DNA of 64,000 nt. Source: Bacteroidia bacterium. GTDB lineage: Bacteria; Bacteroidota; Bacteroidia; AKYH767-A; OLB10. Positions 37,262 to 46,252 of the stretch are shown here, in pieces; positions within the stretch are counted from its first letter, which is position 1; the number at the start of each line of letters is the position of its first letter. The notes below the pieces were generated by a model. It did no database searches, was not told the origin of the DNA, and saw only the letters and a list, made by a program, of their open reading frames with translations. The stretch is from positions 1,488,001-1,552,000 of the forward strand of contig JBAOIA010000011.1 in NCBI GenBank assembly GCA_037045145.1, in the 5' to 3' direction. Both the position numbers and the translations under genes were made by a program.

Positions 37262-40200
37262 GTGATAAATAAGAGTTGTATTTCCGTTTTTCTGGCAGCA
37301 GTATTTACTGTTGGCTCCTCATCAGCAAAGGAGAATATAGGCCAGAAGCCGGTACATAAAGGCAATGTTGTAAAAAATTCGTCATTGAGAATTACAGCCC
37401 CCTGTAATGAGCCTATAGCACAGACCGATTTGCAGATAAACAACGTTCGAGCACGAATATTTTCTGCCGGAGATATGTGGTGGAATCTTGTAGATGGAGC
37501 CAACTCAAAGGCAGAATACGAAATACCTAAGGGCACAGGTAAGACATCACTTTTTGCAGGATCTGTTTGGATAGGCGGCTACGATGCCACAGGCAACCTG
37601 AAGGTTGCCTGCCAAACATACAGACAAAATGAAGCAAACGACTTTTTTACCGGCCCGATAGGAGTTCAGGGCGGAAATATGAGCACAGATGTTTCCATCT
37701 GTAATCAGTACGACAGAATATGGTCTATAACCAAACAGCAGGTACGAGATTTTGTAGCAACGGGAGTAGCCACACAAGATATCAGAGAGTGGCCGGGTAA
37801 TGGAGACCCCACCAGAGGAGAGTTACCGTTGCTTGCACCGTTTGAAGATGTAAACGGAGATGGATTGTATATACCTGACAGTGGCGACTATCCGCGTTAC
37901 TTATTAAGTGGCGAGTACCCAGCCCCCAGCGACCCTAATAAGTTGCCATGTGATGATTATATTTTCGGAGATCAGACCTTGTGGTGGGTATTTAATGATA
38001 TAGGAAACATAAAGAAAGAAACCAACAGTGCGGCCATCGGTCTTGAATTCAGAGCACAGGCATTTGCCTTCAGCACGGATGATGAGATTAACAACATGAC
38101 ATTTTATAAGTATCAAATCATCAACCGCAGTAATCAGGCTTTCGATAGTACATACTTTGGTTGGTGGGTTGACCCTGATTTGGGTGATGCATTTGATGAT
38201 TATGTAGGGTGTGATGTGAATCTGGGATTGGGTTTTTGTTATAATGGCGACCCTGATGATGGAAGCGGAACCATAGATGGTTATGGAATAAATCCACCGG
38301 CCGTAGGAGCCGACTTTTTTCAGGGCCCTTTAGCCGACCCTAATGACGGTATTGACAACGACAGAGATGGAGTAGTGGATGAGCCGGGCGAACAGATCAT
38401 CATGTCACAGTTTTTCTCTTATGGAAGTGATTTTAGTGTTTATGGAAACCCTCAAACTGCTGATGATTACTATCAATATCTTACTGGAACCTGGTTAAAT
38501 GGAGTCAGATGGACTCGCGATGGTATGAATGGCCAAACACCCCCTTCTCCTTCAACCCCCCCTACCAACTATTTGTTCCCCGGCACAACCGACCCTGCAT
38601 TTCCTGGCAGCAACTGGACAGAGGCAACAGCCAATAATACACCATTTGACAGAAGGTTTATACAATCAGCAGGAGCATTTACCCTTCAGCCCGGAGCAGT
38701 AAATTATATCACCACCGGTGTGGTATGGGCACGTGCCAACAACGGAGGTCCACTGGCATCAGTAGATTTATTAAAGCTGAGCGACAACAAAGCGCAGGGC
38801 TTGTTTGATGTATGTTTCAAAACATTGGATGGTCCTGATGCACCGGATGTGCAGATAACAGAGTTAAACAACAAAGTTATTTTGTCGCTAAAGAACTTCA
38901 ATAATGATAGGATAGAAAAATACTCACAGTTGGATCCATCCATTCCAACATTAGTGCAGCCCGATGAAGAGCAACGTAAATTTAAGTTTCAGGGATATTT
39001 GGTGTTTCAGTTGAAAAATGCGAGCATCAATACCTCAGATATATTTGATCCATCAAAAACAACATCAACCAGCGTACTGAGTGGAGACAACTACAAATTG
39101 TTATATCAGGTAGATATAAAAGATACGGTAAGTAATCTGGTAAACTACTTTTGGGCACCTGAATTACCGGGCTACCGCCCATTGACAGTGGCATTTAATC
39201 CCGATCAGTTAACAGGAACAAACAGTGGATTAAAGCATAGCTTTGTCATAGACAAGGATGCCTTTACCAACAAACCATTAGTAAATCATAAGGCATATTA
39301 TTATGTAGTTGTAAGTTATGCCTACAACAACTTTAAGCCATTTGAGTACATAGTACCCAACTCATCAAACTTCACGCAGCAGAAACCCTTCAAGGTAGGC
39401 AGAAACAACATTAAAGTAATGTCGGCCATACCTCATGCGCAAGAAGTAGAGCATAACGGATTGGTGTTTAACTCAGAAGTGGGAGATGGATTAAAGATAA
39501 CCCGATTGGAAGGCTCAGGCAATGGAGGATTGCTCATAGACATGACAGATGCCTCAGCAGCAGAAGCGTTGAATGCACCCTATGTTGTATCCAATCCTGT
39601 ATATGAATTGGGCAAAGGACCGTTGAATGTAACGGTATATGATCCATTATATACAACAACGGGATATTTTGACATGAAGTTTACCGGAGTTAGCGGAAGC
39701 GATAAATGGAGCATTTATGAAACAGTAACCCAATCGGTAGATACGGCAACATTTGAATTGCAGCAACCCAATAGCCAGATTATACAAACGGTAGATCCTA
39801 ATGACATAAGCAAGGTTTATGAATGGGGATTAACAGCAGACATCAGCAATGCAGTAATAGAAGCTGGTAATACAGATGCTATCAATAATGGCTTGTTGGA
39901 TCAGAGTTTATCGTTTGCCAACCCTGATGCAGCCTGGTTAGGCGGAGTAGCGGACAGAGACTCGGCAGTTGCCGATGCCCGCGACTGGATACGCAGTGGC
40001 ACAGCCCCTAATGATATAGGCGGAGCAGACAACAATCAGGTATATGAAGGCTTGATAGGCGGCACCTGGGCGCCCTATAAATTGGCCAACAAAGTAGATG
40101 CACAATATGGACCCCGTTCATCGGCACATCAGGACAATCAGTTGAGCATGAGTGGAGCCAATGGAATCACCAGTGTTGACGTAGTGTTTACGAGTGATAA

Positions 40201-41458
40201 GTCAAAATGGACCAGAGCGGTAGTATTGGAGATGGGACAGCCAACGAGTGCAACCATAGGCAATGCACCCCGCTTCCAGAAACGCAGATCGGCATCCATA
40301 AACAAAGACGGGGGTAACAATCCGGGAGGTGCAGTATCAACAGATCCTAATGATCCGAACTATATAGACAATGAAGGCATGGGCTGGTTTCCGGGCTATG
40401 CAATTAATATAGAAACAGGTGAGCGCTTGAATATAGCCTATGGCGAGAACTCGGTGTTTACCACAGAAAACAGTCAGGATATGCAGTGGAATCCGACCTC
40501 AACAATGTTGGATGGCAATGGCAATCCGGTATTTGGAGGTATGCATTATATCTGGGTATTTGGCTCAAGAGTAACACAGGGGGCAAGAGATATAGGCAAG
40601 TATGATGGTTGCGAAAAGTTCAATAGTTTAATCAAGAGCACATCGGCCTCAGAGAGAAGAGATGCCTTGGCTAACATTATGTATGTGAGCATACCATTAT
40701 TGAATCAGGGCAGAAGTTTATTAGAGACAGATGCCAAGGTAAGAATTCGTGTAGCTCGTCAGTACAGAACGTTTAATACCAATTTCAATGCATCAACCTA
40801 TATCAATCAAACCGGCACAGGCTCGCCATTAACACGAGGTCAAACCTATGCAGTGGTAAGCGGCACAGTAACGGCAGCGTTTAACAACAACAGCATCACG
40901 TATTCACCGGGACAGACGATAACCATACCAACAGATGCCAATACCTTTCCAGATGCCTCGATAACTTCAGCAGGAGGAGTAGTTCTGGCACCAACATTAA
41001 ATGGCACCAACCCCTATTACCGCTTGGATGAAGAAGGCATGTCACCTACATTTGATAATGCAGATGTAGCAAAGGGCGCACTGAAGCTGGTGAATGTAGT
41101 TCCCAATCCATATTATGCATATTCATCGTATGATAAGTCAACGAATATGATGTGGGTAAAGATTACAAACTTGCCGGCAAAATGTACAGTATCAATCTAC
41201 ACGATGAATGGCACATTGGTAAAACGATTCAATCGTAATGCAGGTTCATCGGTAGAAGGAACAGCGATAGGTTTGAGTCAGGGCACAGAGGCAGGCAGTG
41301 GTAATTCGGATACATCAATTGACTGGGATCTTACCAATGCAAGTAATGTACCTATCAGCAGTGGCGTATATCTGATACATGTAAAAGCACCGGGCTTGGG
41401 AGAGCGAACGCTTAAATGGTTTGGTGTTATGCGTCCGATTAGTTTAGATAGTTATTAA
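37262..41458 (+). CDS. Large secreted surface protein, copy 2 (intact)
   Basis: A 1398-residue intact paralogue of the gene at 31393-35590, nearly identical over long stretches and the same length as repaired copy 1. Homology begins exactly at the start codon: copy 1 has ATG ATT AAT AAG, here GTG ATA AAT AAG, so GTG 37262 is the homologous start; an in-frame TTG at 37235 would add nine unrelated residues. The C-terminus is again PNPYYA...SGVYLIHVKA. The two proteins differ most in a ~60-residue patch (38407-38580). There is no TonB receptor or PorV gene of its own; it sits directly behind greA. Confidence 0.88.
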   Translation: MINKSCISVFLAAVFTVGSSSAKENIGQKPVHKGNVVKNSSLRITAPCNEPIAQTDLQINNVRARIFSAGDMWWNLVDGANSKAEYEIPKGTGKTSLFAGSVWIGGYDATGNLKVACQTYRQNEANDFFTGPIGVQGGNMSTDVSICNQYDRIWSITKQQVRDFVATGVATQDIREWPGNGDPTRGELPLLAPFEDVNGDGLYIPDSGDYPRYLLSGEYPAPSDPNKLPCDDYIFGDQTLWWVFNDIGNIKKETNSAAIGLEFRAQAFAFSTDDEINNMTFYKYQIINRSNQAFDSTYFGWWVDPDLGDAFDDYVGCDVNLGLGFCYNGDPDDGSGTIDGYGINPPAVGADFFQGPLADPNDGIDNDRDGVVDEPGEQIIMSQFFSYGSDFSVYGNPQTADDYYQYLTGTWLNGVRWTRDGMNGQTPPSPSTPPTNYLFPGTTDPAFPGSNWTEATANNTPFDRRFIQSAGAFTLQPGAVNYITTGVVWARANNGGPLASVDLLKLSDNKAQGLFDVCFKTLDGPDAPDVQITELNNKVILSLKNFNNDRIEKYSQLDPSIPTLVQPDEEQRKFKFQGYLVFQLKNASINTSDIFDPSKTTSTSVLSGDNYKLLYQVDIKDTVSNLVNYFWAPELPGYRPLTVAFNPDQLTGTNSGLKHSFVIDKDAFTNKPLVNHKAYYYVVVSYAYNNFKPFEYIVPNSSNFTQQKPFKVGRNNIKVMSAIPHAQEVEHNGLVFNSEVGDGLKITRLEGSGNGGLLIDMTDASAAEALNAPYVVSNPVYELGKGPLNVTVYDPLYTTTGYFDMKFTGVSGSDKWSIYETVTQSVDTATFELQQPNSQIIQTVDPNDISKVYEWGLTADISNAVIEAGNTDAINNGLLDQSLSFANPDAAWLGGVADRDSAVADARDWIRSGTAPNDIGGADNNQVYEGLIGGTWAPYKLANKVDAQYGPRSSAHQDNQLSMSGANGITSVDVVFTSDKSKWTRAVVLEMGQPTSATIGNAPRFQKRRSASINKDGGNNPGGAVSTDPNDPNYIDNEGMGWFPGYAINIETGERLNIAYGENSVFTTENSQDMQWNPTSTMLDGNGNPVFGGMHYIWVFGSRVTQGARDIGKYDGCEKFNSLIKSTSASERRDALANIMYVSIPLLNQGRSLLETDAKVRIRVARQYRTFNTNFNASTYINQTGTGSPLTRGQTYAVVSGTVTAAFNNNSITYSPGQTITIPTDANTFPDASITSAGGVVLAPTLNGTNPYYRLDEEGMSPTFDNADVAKGALKLVNVVPNPYYAYSSYDKSTNMMWVKITNLPAKCTVSIYTMNGTLVKRFNRNAGSSVEGTAIGLSQGTEAGSGNSDTSIDWDLTNASNVPISSGVYLIHVKAPGLGERTLKWFGVMRPISLDSY

Positions 41459-41508
41459 TAAACCTCCTAACCAAAATATATTGAAATATGACATATAAAT
41501 TCAAAATA
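37262..41508 (+). repeat. ~4.2-kb segmental duplicate of 31393-35640
   Basis: Similarity to 31393-35640 starts at the start codon and runs through the stop codon, the 29-bp intergenic spacer and the first seven codons of the next gene (ATGACATATAAATTCAAAATA equivalent, 41488-41508). Weaker similarity continues a few codons further. Some internal stretches are identical for hundreds of bases, others differ at many third positions, giving a mosaic look. Confidence 0.92.
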
Positions 41509-41598
41509 TCAGTTCTGGCAATCACTGAATTAACAAAGAAGAATGTAGTAAAAAGGATTATGTTGTCATCCGATAAATTTAGTTTAAAAATTATATAA
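41488..41598 (+). pseudogene. Truncated remnant of a second PorV-like gene
   Basis: The 36-codon frame starts MTYKFKISVLAIT, against MTYKFKIAALAIT at 35620, with the same 29-bp upstream spacer. After ~15 codons it matches nothing in the intact gene and stops at 41598. It was probably once a full PorV-like gene duplicated with the surface gene and then deleted. It is not expected to be functional. Confidence 0.75.
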
Positions 41599-41612
41599 GA
41601 AGAGTAGTAATT

Positions 41613-42008
41613 ATGGGAACAATTTTCACGAAAATTATTAATGGCGAGATTCCTGCTTATAAAATAGAAGAAGATAATAATTATTTAGCCTTTTTGGATA
41701 TTAACCCCTTGGCACCCGGACATGTTCTGGTAGTGCCCAAAAGGGAAGAAGACTATATTTTCGATCTGGAAGATGAAGAATTATCAGGATTGATTGTTTT
41801 TGCCAAAAAAGTGGCTGCAGCATTAAAGCAGGCTGTTCCATGTAAGAGAATAGGTGTAACTGTCATTGGGCTTGAGGTCCCACACACACACATACACTTG
41901 ATTCCCATCAATAACATTGATGATATGAACTTTAGCAAACCTAAAATGAAGCTTTCTGACGAGCAATTGGAGTTGGTTCGTTTGAAAATCAAATCATTTT
42001 TAAAATAA
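41613..42008 (+). CDS. HIT family hydrolase
   Basis: A 131-residue histidine-triad protein of the Hint/protein kinase C-interacting type. The active-site motif HTHIHLIP is present near residue 91; the nucleotide-binding region includes FLDINPLAPGHVLVVPKR and the N-terminus TIFTKIINGEIPAYKI is typical. Members hydrolyse nucleotide phosphoramidates or related AMP derivatives in the cytoplasm. In Bacteroidota it commonly lies next to greA; here copy 2 of the surface gene and a PorV remnant separate the two, as if inserted between them. Confidence 0.94.
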   Translation: MGTIFTKIINGEIPAYKIEEDNNYLAFLDINPLAPGHVLVVPKREEDYIFDLEDEELSGLIVFAKKVAAALKQAVPCKRIGVTVIGLEVPHTHIHLIPINNIDDMNFSKPKMKLSDEQLELVRLKIKSFLK

Positions 42009-42073
42009 ATTTTCATGTTTAATTTAAATTACGTTATTTCGTATCTGAATTTTAACTTGTATATTTTTAAATT

Positions 42074-42865
42074 ATGAATAGAATAAAAAGATTTTCATTG
42101 TTATCAGTAATTGCCTTGGCAGCACTTTCAGGATGTAAGAAAGATGATCTTACATCAGATTTTAAAACTTCTGATCCAATTCAGAATGGTACGGCAAAAA
42201 TTCGTTTCATTCACGTAGCCCCTGAATTAGGTGGCGTTTCTGTAAAGTATAAAGACAACAGTGTGTTTGGCGACTCATTACGTTATTCGCAAAACTCTGG
42301 TTATACTGAAGTTGCCATAGGCTCAGTTGATAACGGATTTAATTTGGATATGATTCCTGTAGAAGATTCTGCCGGAATTTTCACGCCTAATGAGACAGGT
42401 GTAGTTGCTACACTGGCACAAAGTAATTATATATTAATCAAAGATCAACGATACACTTGTTTCATTATTGATACAGTTAAAGACAAACCTGTTCTAAATG
42501 ATCTTTCTTATGATGGTTTTACAAAAATCTTAACCGAAAATTATCCTGCAACCGGAACTGATTCAGTTTGGGTACGTTTGTTTAATGCATCATATTCTTC
42601 TGCAATAGTTGATATTGAATTTACAAATAACACCACCGGTGCAGTCACAACCATTTCAAATGTTAGCTTTATGCAAATGCCTGTTTATGCAGGATCCGGT
42701 AGCGGTGACTATAATGTTGTAGTGAAGAAGTTTGGTGTTAATCTAGCTACAGTTAATAATGTAAACTTGCAGTCAGGCAAAGCATATACATTTTATTTCC
42801 GTGGTGTGATTGGCGCTTCAGGTGATTCTGAACCACGTCTTGATTATGTAACTAACGGAGAGTAA
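42074..42865 (+). CDS. DUF4397 domain-containing lipoprotein
   Basis: A 263-residue predicted lipoprotein (lipobox LAALSGC, Cys ~21, then KKDD). It contains two beta-sandwich-like repeats of the DUF4397 type: KIRFIHVAPELGGVSVKYKD and VWVRLFNASYSSAIVDIEFT, ending in GKAYTFYFRGVIG. The function is unknown; it probably sits on the outer membrane. A hairpin terminator follows 20 bp after the stop. Confidence 0.8.
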   Translation: MNRIKRFSLLSVIALAALSGCKKDDLTSDFKTSDPIQNGTAKIRFIHVAPELGGVSVKYKDNSVFGDSLRYSQNSGYTEVAIGSVDNGFNLDMIPVEDSAGIFTPNETGVVATLAQSNYILIKDQRYTCFIIDTVKDKPVLNDLSYDGFTKILTENYPATGTDSVWVRLFNASYSSAIVDIEFTNNTTGAVTTISNVSFMQMPVYAGSGSGDYNVVVKKFGVNLATVNNVNLQSGKAYTFYFRGVIGASGDSEPRLDYVTNGE

Positions 42866-42885
42866 TTTTATTCATAATACTTCAA

Positions 42886-42919
42886 AGGCTGCTATGTTTT
42901 CATAGTAGCTTTTTTTTGT
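42886..42919 (+). terminator. Rho-independent terminator after the DUF4397 lipoprotein gene
   Basis: AAAGGCTGCTATG and CATAGTAGCTTTT form a ~12-bp stem with two G-T pairs around a TTTT loop, running into eight Ts. Confidence 0.85.
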
Positions 42920-42952
42920 CCTCTACCATGATTAGTTCAGTTGCAACGTTGA

Positions 42953-43084
42953 ATCAACACCTCAGATATTTTGGAGCGGTAGTATGGGAAATGAAACAAC
43001 CAGCCAACGTAAGGATAGGGAATGCATCACGCTTCCAGAAAAGCAAATTGGCAACGTTAAGCAAACATTGCCCGTATTTTTTAA
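42953..43084 (+). pseudogene. Decayed fragment of a third large surface protein gene
   Basis: In the 371-bp gap between the lipoprotein and EF-G-like genes, 42953-42973 matches the copy-1 segment near 33154 (ATCAACACCTCAGATAT), then jumps to a match with 34345-34440. Translated, it reads AVVWEMKQPANVRIGNASRF against AVVLEMGQPTSATIGNAPRF in copies 1 and 2, followed by QKSKLATLSKH and a stop. It joins parts 1.2 kb apart in the parent, so it is an internally deleted, diverged remnant. The rest of the gap (43085-43180) shows nothing recognisable. Confidence 0.8.
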
Positions 43085-43180
43085 ATTAAAACATGACCTG
43101 TTCTGTTGCAATTAGTAAGAAGTGTTTCTATAAGTATTAATACCGTGCCCTTAGATTTTTAAGAAAGGAGTTTAATTTAT

Positions 43181-43211
43181 TTGCAATTTTACTTTTTCTT
43201 CCATAATTTTC
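43181..43211 (+). promoter_or_regulatory. Predicted promoter for the EF-G-like gene
   Basis: TTG at 43181-43183 and TAATTTTC at 43204-43211 (one mismatch to TAnnTTTG), spacing 20 bp. The leader would be ~20 nt. Confidence 0.4.
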
Positions 43212-43236
43212 ATACCGCATTTTAAACAATAGTTAT

Positions 43237-44610
43237 ATGAGAACTTATGACGAAAAACACATTAAGAATATTGCTCTTGTTGGATCAGCAAAAAGTGGTA
43301 AGACAACGCTTGCAGAAACAATGCTTTTTGAAGCAGGTATTATAACCAAAAGAGGTTCTATAGAAGAAAAAAATACTGTTTCAGATTATCATGAAATTGA
43401 ACATGAACGCCAGAGCTCTGTTTATGAAACTACCATGCACACAGAGTGGCGTGATTATAAAATCAATATTATTGATACACCGGGAATTGATGATTTTATT
43501 GGTGAAGTAATATCTGCAGTGAGAGTATGTGATACGGCTGTTATGTTGTTAAATGCACAACATGGTGTTGAAGCAAGCAGTGAAGTAATATGGGATTATG
43601 TGGACAAATACCGGAAGCCAACAATATTTGCTGTCAACCAACTTGACCTTGAACATGCCAATTTTAATGCAACGGTAGAAAAGGCAAAACAGAAGTTCGG
43701 CAATGCCATTACCGTTATGCAGTATCCGTTAAATCAGGGAACAGGTTTTAATGCGATTATTGATTTATTGAAAATGACGATGTATCGTTTTCCTGCAACT
43801 GGTGGCAAGCCTGAAAAACTTGAAATTCCACCGGAGGAAATGGAAAATGCCAAAAAGTTGCATAATGAATTGGTAGAAAAAGCTGCCGAGAATGATGAAA
43901 AACTGATGGAATTATATTTTGAGCGCGGATCACTTGACGAAGATGAAATGAAGCAAGGATTGAAAGCAGGAATGATGGCACATCAGATTTTCCCTGTGTT
44001 TTGTTTATCTGCAAAGAAAGATATGGGTAGCGGGCGACTAATGGGTTTTATTGATAATGTGGCACCTTCGGCAATTGATATGCCGGCAGAAATTGCTGAA
44101 GATAAAACTTTAGTTCCTTGCATTCCGACAGGACCAACAGTTTTGTTCTTTTATAAAACTATCATTGAGCCGCACTTGGGTAAGCTGGCGTTTTTTAAAG
44201 TTCTTTCCGGTGAGGTCAGTGCAGGAACTGACTTAATGAATCACAAAACGAATACAAGCGAAAGAATAACGCAATTGTTTATCATGGATGGCAAAAGCCG
44301 CAATACTGTTGATAAACTTAAAGCAGGTGATTTGGGTTGCACTCTTAAGTTGAAGAATACGCTAACAAATCATACGCTTTGTGGTAAAGGCATTGCCATC
44401 AATATAGAGCCAATACAATTTCCCGAACCAAAAACCAGAGTAGCATTGATTGCAAAAAATAAAAGTGATGAAGAAAAATTAGGCGAGGTACTTAGTGAAT
44501 TACATCTCGAAGATCCTACACTTGGTAGTAGAATATTCGAAAGAACTCAAGCAGGTTATATTACATGCGCAAGGCGATTTGCATCTTGCCGTTACAAAAT
44601 GGCGGATTGA
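43237..44610 (+). CDS. Elongation factor G-like GTPase, N-terminal part (frame-shifted gene)
   Basis: The G domain and domain II of an EF-G paralogue. Motifs: P-loop GSAKSGKT, G3 IIDTPGIDDF, and G4 as NQLD in place of NKxD. The frame is normal up to LSELHLEDPTL. There, CTTGGTAGTAGAA (44521-44533) has one extra G compared with the expected CTT GTA GTA GAA (LVVE), and the frame runs out at 44610. Repairing it gives ~710 residues, normal for EF-G. No rpsL, rpsG or tuf lies nearby, so this is the Bacteroidota secondary EF-G-like protein; its role in translocation or recycling is unclear. Confidence 0.88.
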   Translation: MRTYDEKHIKNIALVGSAKSGKTTLAETMLFEAGIITKRGSIEEKNTVSDYHEIEHERQSSVYETTMHTEWRDYKINIIDTPGIDDFIGEVISAVRVCDTAVMLLNAQHGVEASSEVIWDYVDKYRKPTIFAVNQLDLEHANFNATVEKAKQKFGNAITVMQYPLNQGTGFNAIIDLLKMTMYRFPATGGKPEKLEIPPEEMENAKKLHNELVEKAAENDEKLMELYFERGSLDEDEMKQGLKAGMMAHQIFPVFCLSAKKDMGSGRLMGFIDNVAPSAIDMPAEIAEDKTLVPCIPTGPTVLFFYKTIIEPHLGKLAFFKVLSGEVSAGTDLMNHKTNTSERITQLFIMDGKSRNTVDKLKAGDLGCTLKLKNTLTNHTLCGKGIAINIEPIQFPEPKTRVALIAKNKSDEEKLGEVLSELHLEDPTLGSRIFERTQAGYITCARRFASCRYKMAD

Positions 44611-45370
44611 AAATGTGTATAAAATGCAGGTAGAATTTATAAAACCACGCATATCATTCCGTGAAACTATTCAAAAACCTGCAGTTGCAACCTACAGGCA
44701 TAAAAAGCAATCAGGTGGAGCGGGACAATTTGGCGAAGTGCATATTAAAATTGAACCATACTATGATGGCATGCCTGATATGAAAGAATTTCCTCTTCGT
44801 GATAAAGAAGAGCATGCGCTGCCTTGGGGTGGAAAATTAGTTTTTAATAATTGTATCACCGGAGGTGCTATTGATACACGGTTTTTACCTTCAGTTCTTA
44901 AAGGGGTAATGGAGAAAATGCAGGAAGGTCCGTTGACAGGGTCGTTTGTGCGTGATATCAGAGTTAGTGTTTTTGATGGCAAAATGCATCCTGTTGACTC
45001 AAATGATATATCATTTAAGATAGCTGGCATGATGGCGTTTCGGGAAGCTTTCCACAATGCGCAGCCACAACTTTTGGAGCCGATTTATGATGTTGAAGTA
45101 GAAATGCCCGATGACATGATGGGTGATGTTATGAGTGACCTTCAGTCAAGAAGAAGTATTATTACAGGAATGGACGCGCGAAATGGCAAGCAGGTGATTC
45201 GGGCAAAAACTCCATTGCTTGAACTTGATGGTTACAGTACAGCATTAAAATCCATCACACAAGGAAAGGCGAAGTTAAAAACATCGTTTGCTGAATTTGC
45301 TCCTGTGCCCGGAGACTTGCAAAAGAAATTGCATGATGAGTATGTGAAGGTTGAAGCACTAAGCAGTTGA
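44495..45370 (+). CDS. Elongation factor G-like GTPase, C-terminal part (frame-shifted gene)
   Basis: Domains III-V of the same EF-G-like protein; true homology starts at ~44525 (VVEYSKELKQVILHAQGDLH). Domain IV includes ATYRHKKQSGGAGQFGEVHI, and domain V ends in LSS. The G-rich loop SGGAGQFGEV is typical of EF-G. The ATG at 44495 is in the overlap and unlikely to be used. The 3' end abuts the convergent acyltransferase gene. Confidence 0.85.
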   Translation: MNYISKILHLVVEYSKELKQVILHAQGDLHLAVTKWRIENVYKMQVEFIKPRISFRETIQKPAVATYRHKKQSGGAGQFGEVHIKIEPYYDGMPDMKEFPLRDKEEHALPWGGKLVFNNCITGGAIDTRFLPSVLKGVMEKMQEGPLTGSFVRDIRVSVFDGKMHPVDSNDISFKIAGMMAFREAFHNAQPQLLEPIYDVEVEMPDDMMGDVMSDLQSRRSIITGMDARNGKQVIRAKTPLLELDGYSTALKSITQGKAKLKTSFAEFAPVPGDLQKKLHDEYVKVEALSS

Positions 45371-45520
45371 AATTAATTAACAAAATTGAAAGTTGTTTTT
45401 GTGTTGTCATTAAATGACGGCTCAAAATTTCTTTCATCAGGGTTGCAGTTTGTTGTTTTAGGGATTCAACATCATTTTCTGTCATGCCTGTTGTGTCAAT
45501 AGGTTTACTCCACTCTGCTA

Positions 45521-46144
45521 TCAGTTTGACCGGGCGCTAAGTGCTATTGGTGATTCAGGCGATAACAATACATCTGTATTAATCACTGTAAGAACTGCCA
45601 ATGGTGTTTGTGTTGCAATGGCCAATCGAAATGCGCCATCTTTAAATGGCAGCAATATCTGATCTGTAAAATTACGAGTACCTTCAGGACAAATAAATAT
45701 TGAAATGTCCGATTCAAGTGTTTTACGCATGGCTTCAATACTTTTTTGTCTGTCCTTTTTATCACCACGTTTTACTGTGACATACAGATTTTTGATAACG
45801 TAGCCAAGCAAAGGAATTTTAGTTAGTTCTGCTTTTGATAAAAATCTGAAAGTATTGCTGCATGCACGCGCATAGAGGGGAATGTCCAACATAGAGCGGT
45901 GGTTGGCAACAAATACATAGGTTTCCTTTTTCGAAATAAAATTACTGTTGACAATTGTGTAGCGAATAAAAAAACTTCTGAATAAAATCAATGCCCAAAA
46001 CCTTGAAATGTTATGTGCAATGACAGGAGATTTCTTTTCGCTGAATAATAAAAACACTAAAAAAAATAGAGGAAAAACACAAAGCAATGTGATAAGAAAT
46101 ACTATTGCTGCATATATTCCAAATGCAATTTTAAGCACTTTCAT
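45521..46144 (-). CDS. 1-acyl-sn-glycerol-3-phosphate acyltransferase family protein (C-terminus frame-shifted)
   Basis: A PlsC-like acyltransferase: an N-terminal transmembrane segment (FLITLLCVFPLFFLVFLLF), catalytic NHRSMLD and FICPEGTRN. The frame ends early at 45521 with SARSN. In the next frame, from 45536 downward, the sequence continues as RPVKLIAEWSKPIDTTGM then TENDVESLKQQTATLMKEIL, the expected PlsC-family C-terminus. One base is missing near 45537-45541. The gene therefore extends to about 45400 or beyond and may overlap the EF-G 3' end. It should transfer an acyl chain to lysophosphatidate in phospholipid synthesis. Confidence 0.82.
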   Translation of the reverse strand: MKVLKIAFGIYAAIVFLITLLCVFPLFFLVFLLFSEKKSPVIAHNISRFWALILFRSFFIRYTIVNSNFISKKETYVFVANHRSMLDIPLYARACSNTFRFLSKAELTKIPLLGYVIKNLYVTVKRGDKKDRQKSIEAMRKTLESDISIFICPEGTRNFTDQILLPFKDGAFRLAIATQTPLAVLTVINTDVLLSPESPIALSARSN

Positions 46145-46217
46145 ATAGCGCTATTAGTGTTATAGAAACGGAAGAAAATTATTTCGCTAAATTAAATAAA
46201 TTTACATCACATTACGT

Positions 46218-46225
46218 TAACTTTG
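46218..46225 (+). promoter_or_regulatory. Predicted -7 promoter element for eno
   Basis: TAACTTTG, exact TAnnTTTG, with a leader of ~20 nt to the ATG at 46253. Confidence 0.5.
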
Positions 46226-46252
46226 CAGCCGTTTTATAAAGTATAAAAGTTT

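Noticed and set aside
36820..37536. A 238-codon minus-strand frame opposite greA and the surface gene
   Set aside because: Antisense shadow spanning two real genes, with the same shadow seen opposite copy 1 (31344-31673).
44495..44610. Programmed frameshift in the EF-G-like gene
   Set aside because: No slippery heptamer or downstream pseudoknot was recognised, and EF-G proteins are not known to need one; an indel explains it.
45255..45485. Separate small minus-strand gene
   Set aside because: Its first part is the displaced C-terminus of the acyltransferase; the rest lies antisense to the EF-G-like gene.
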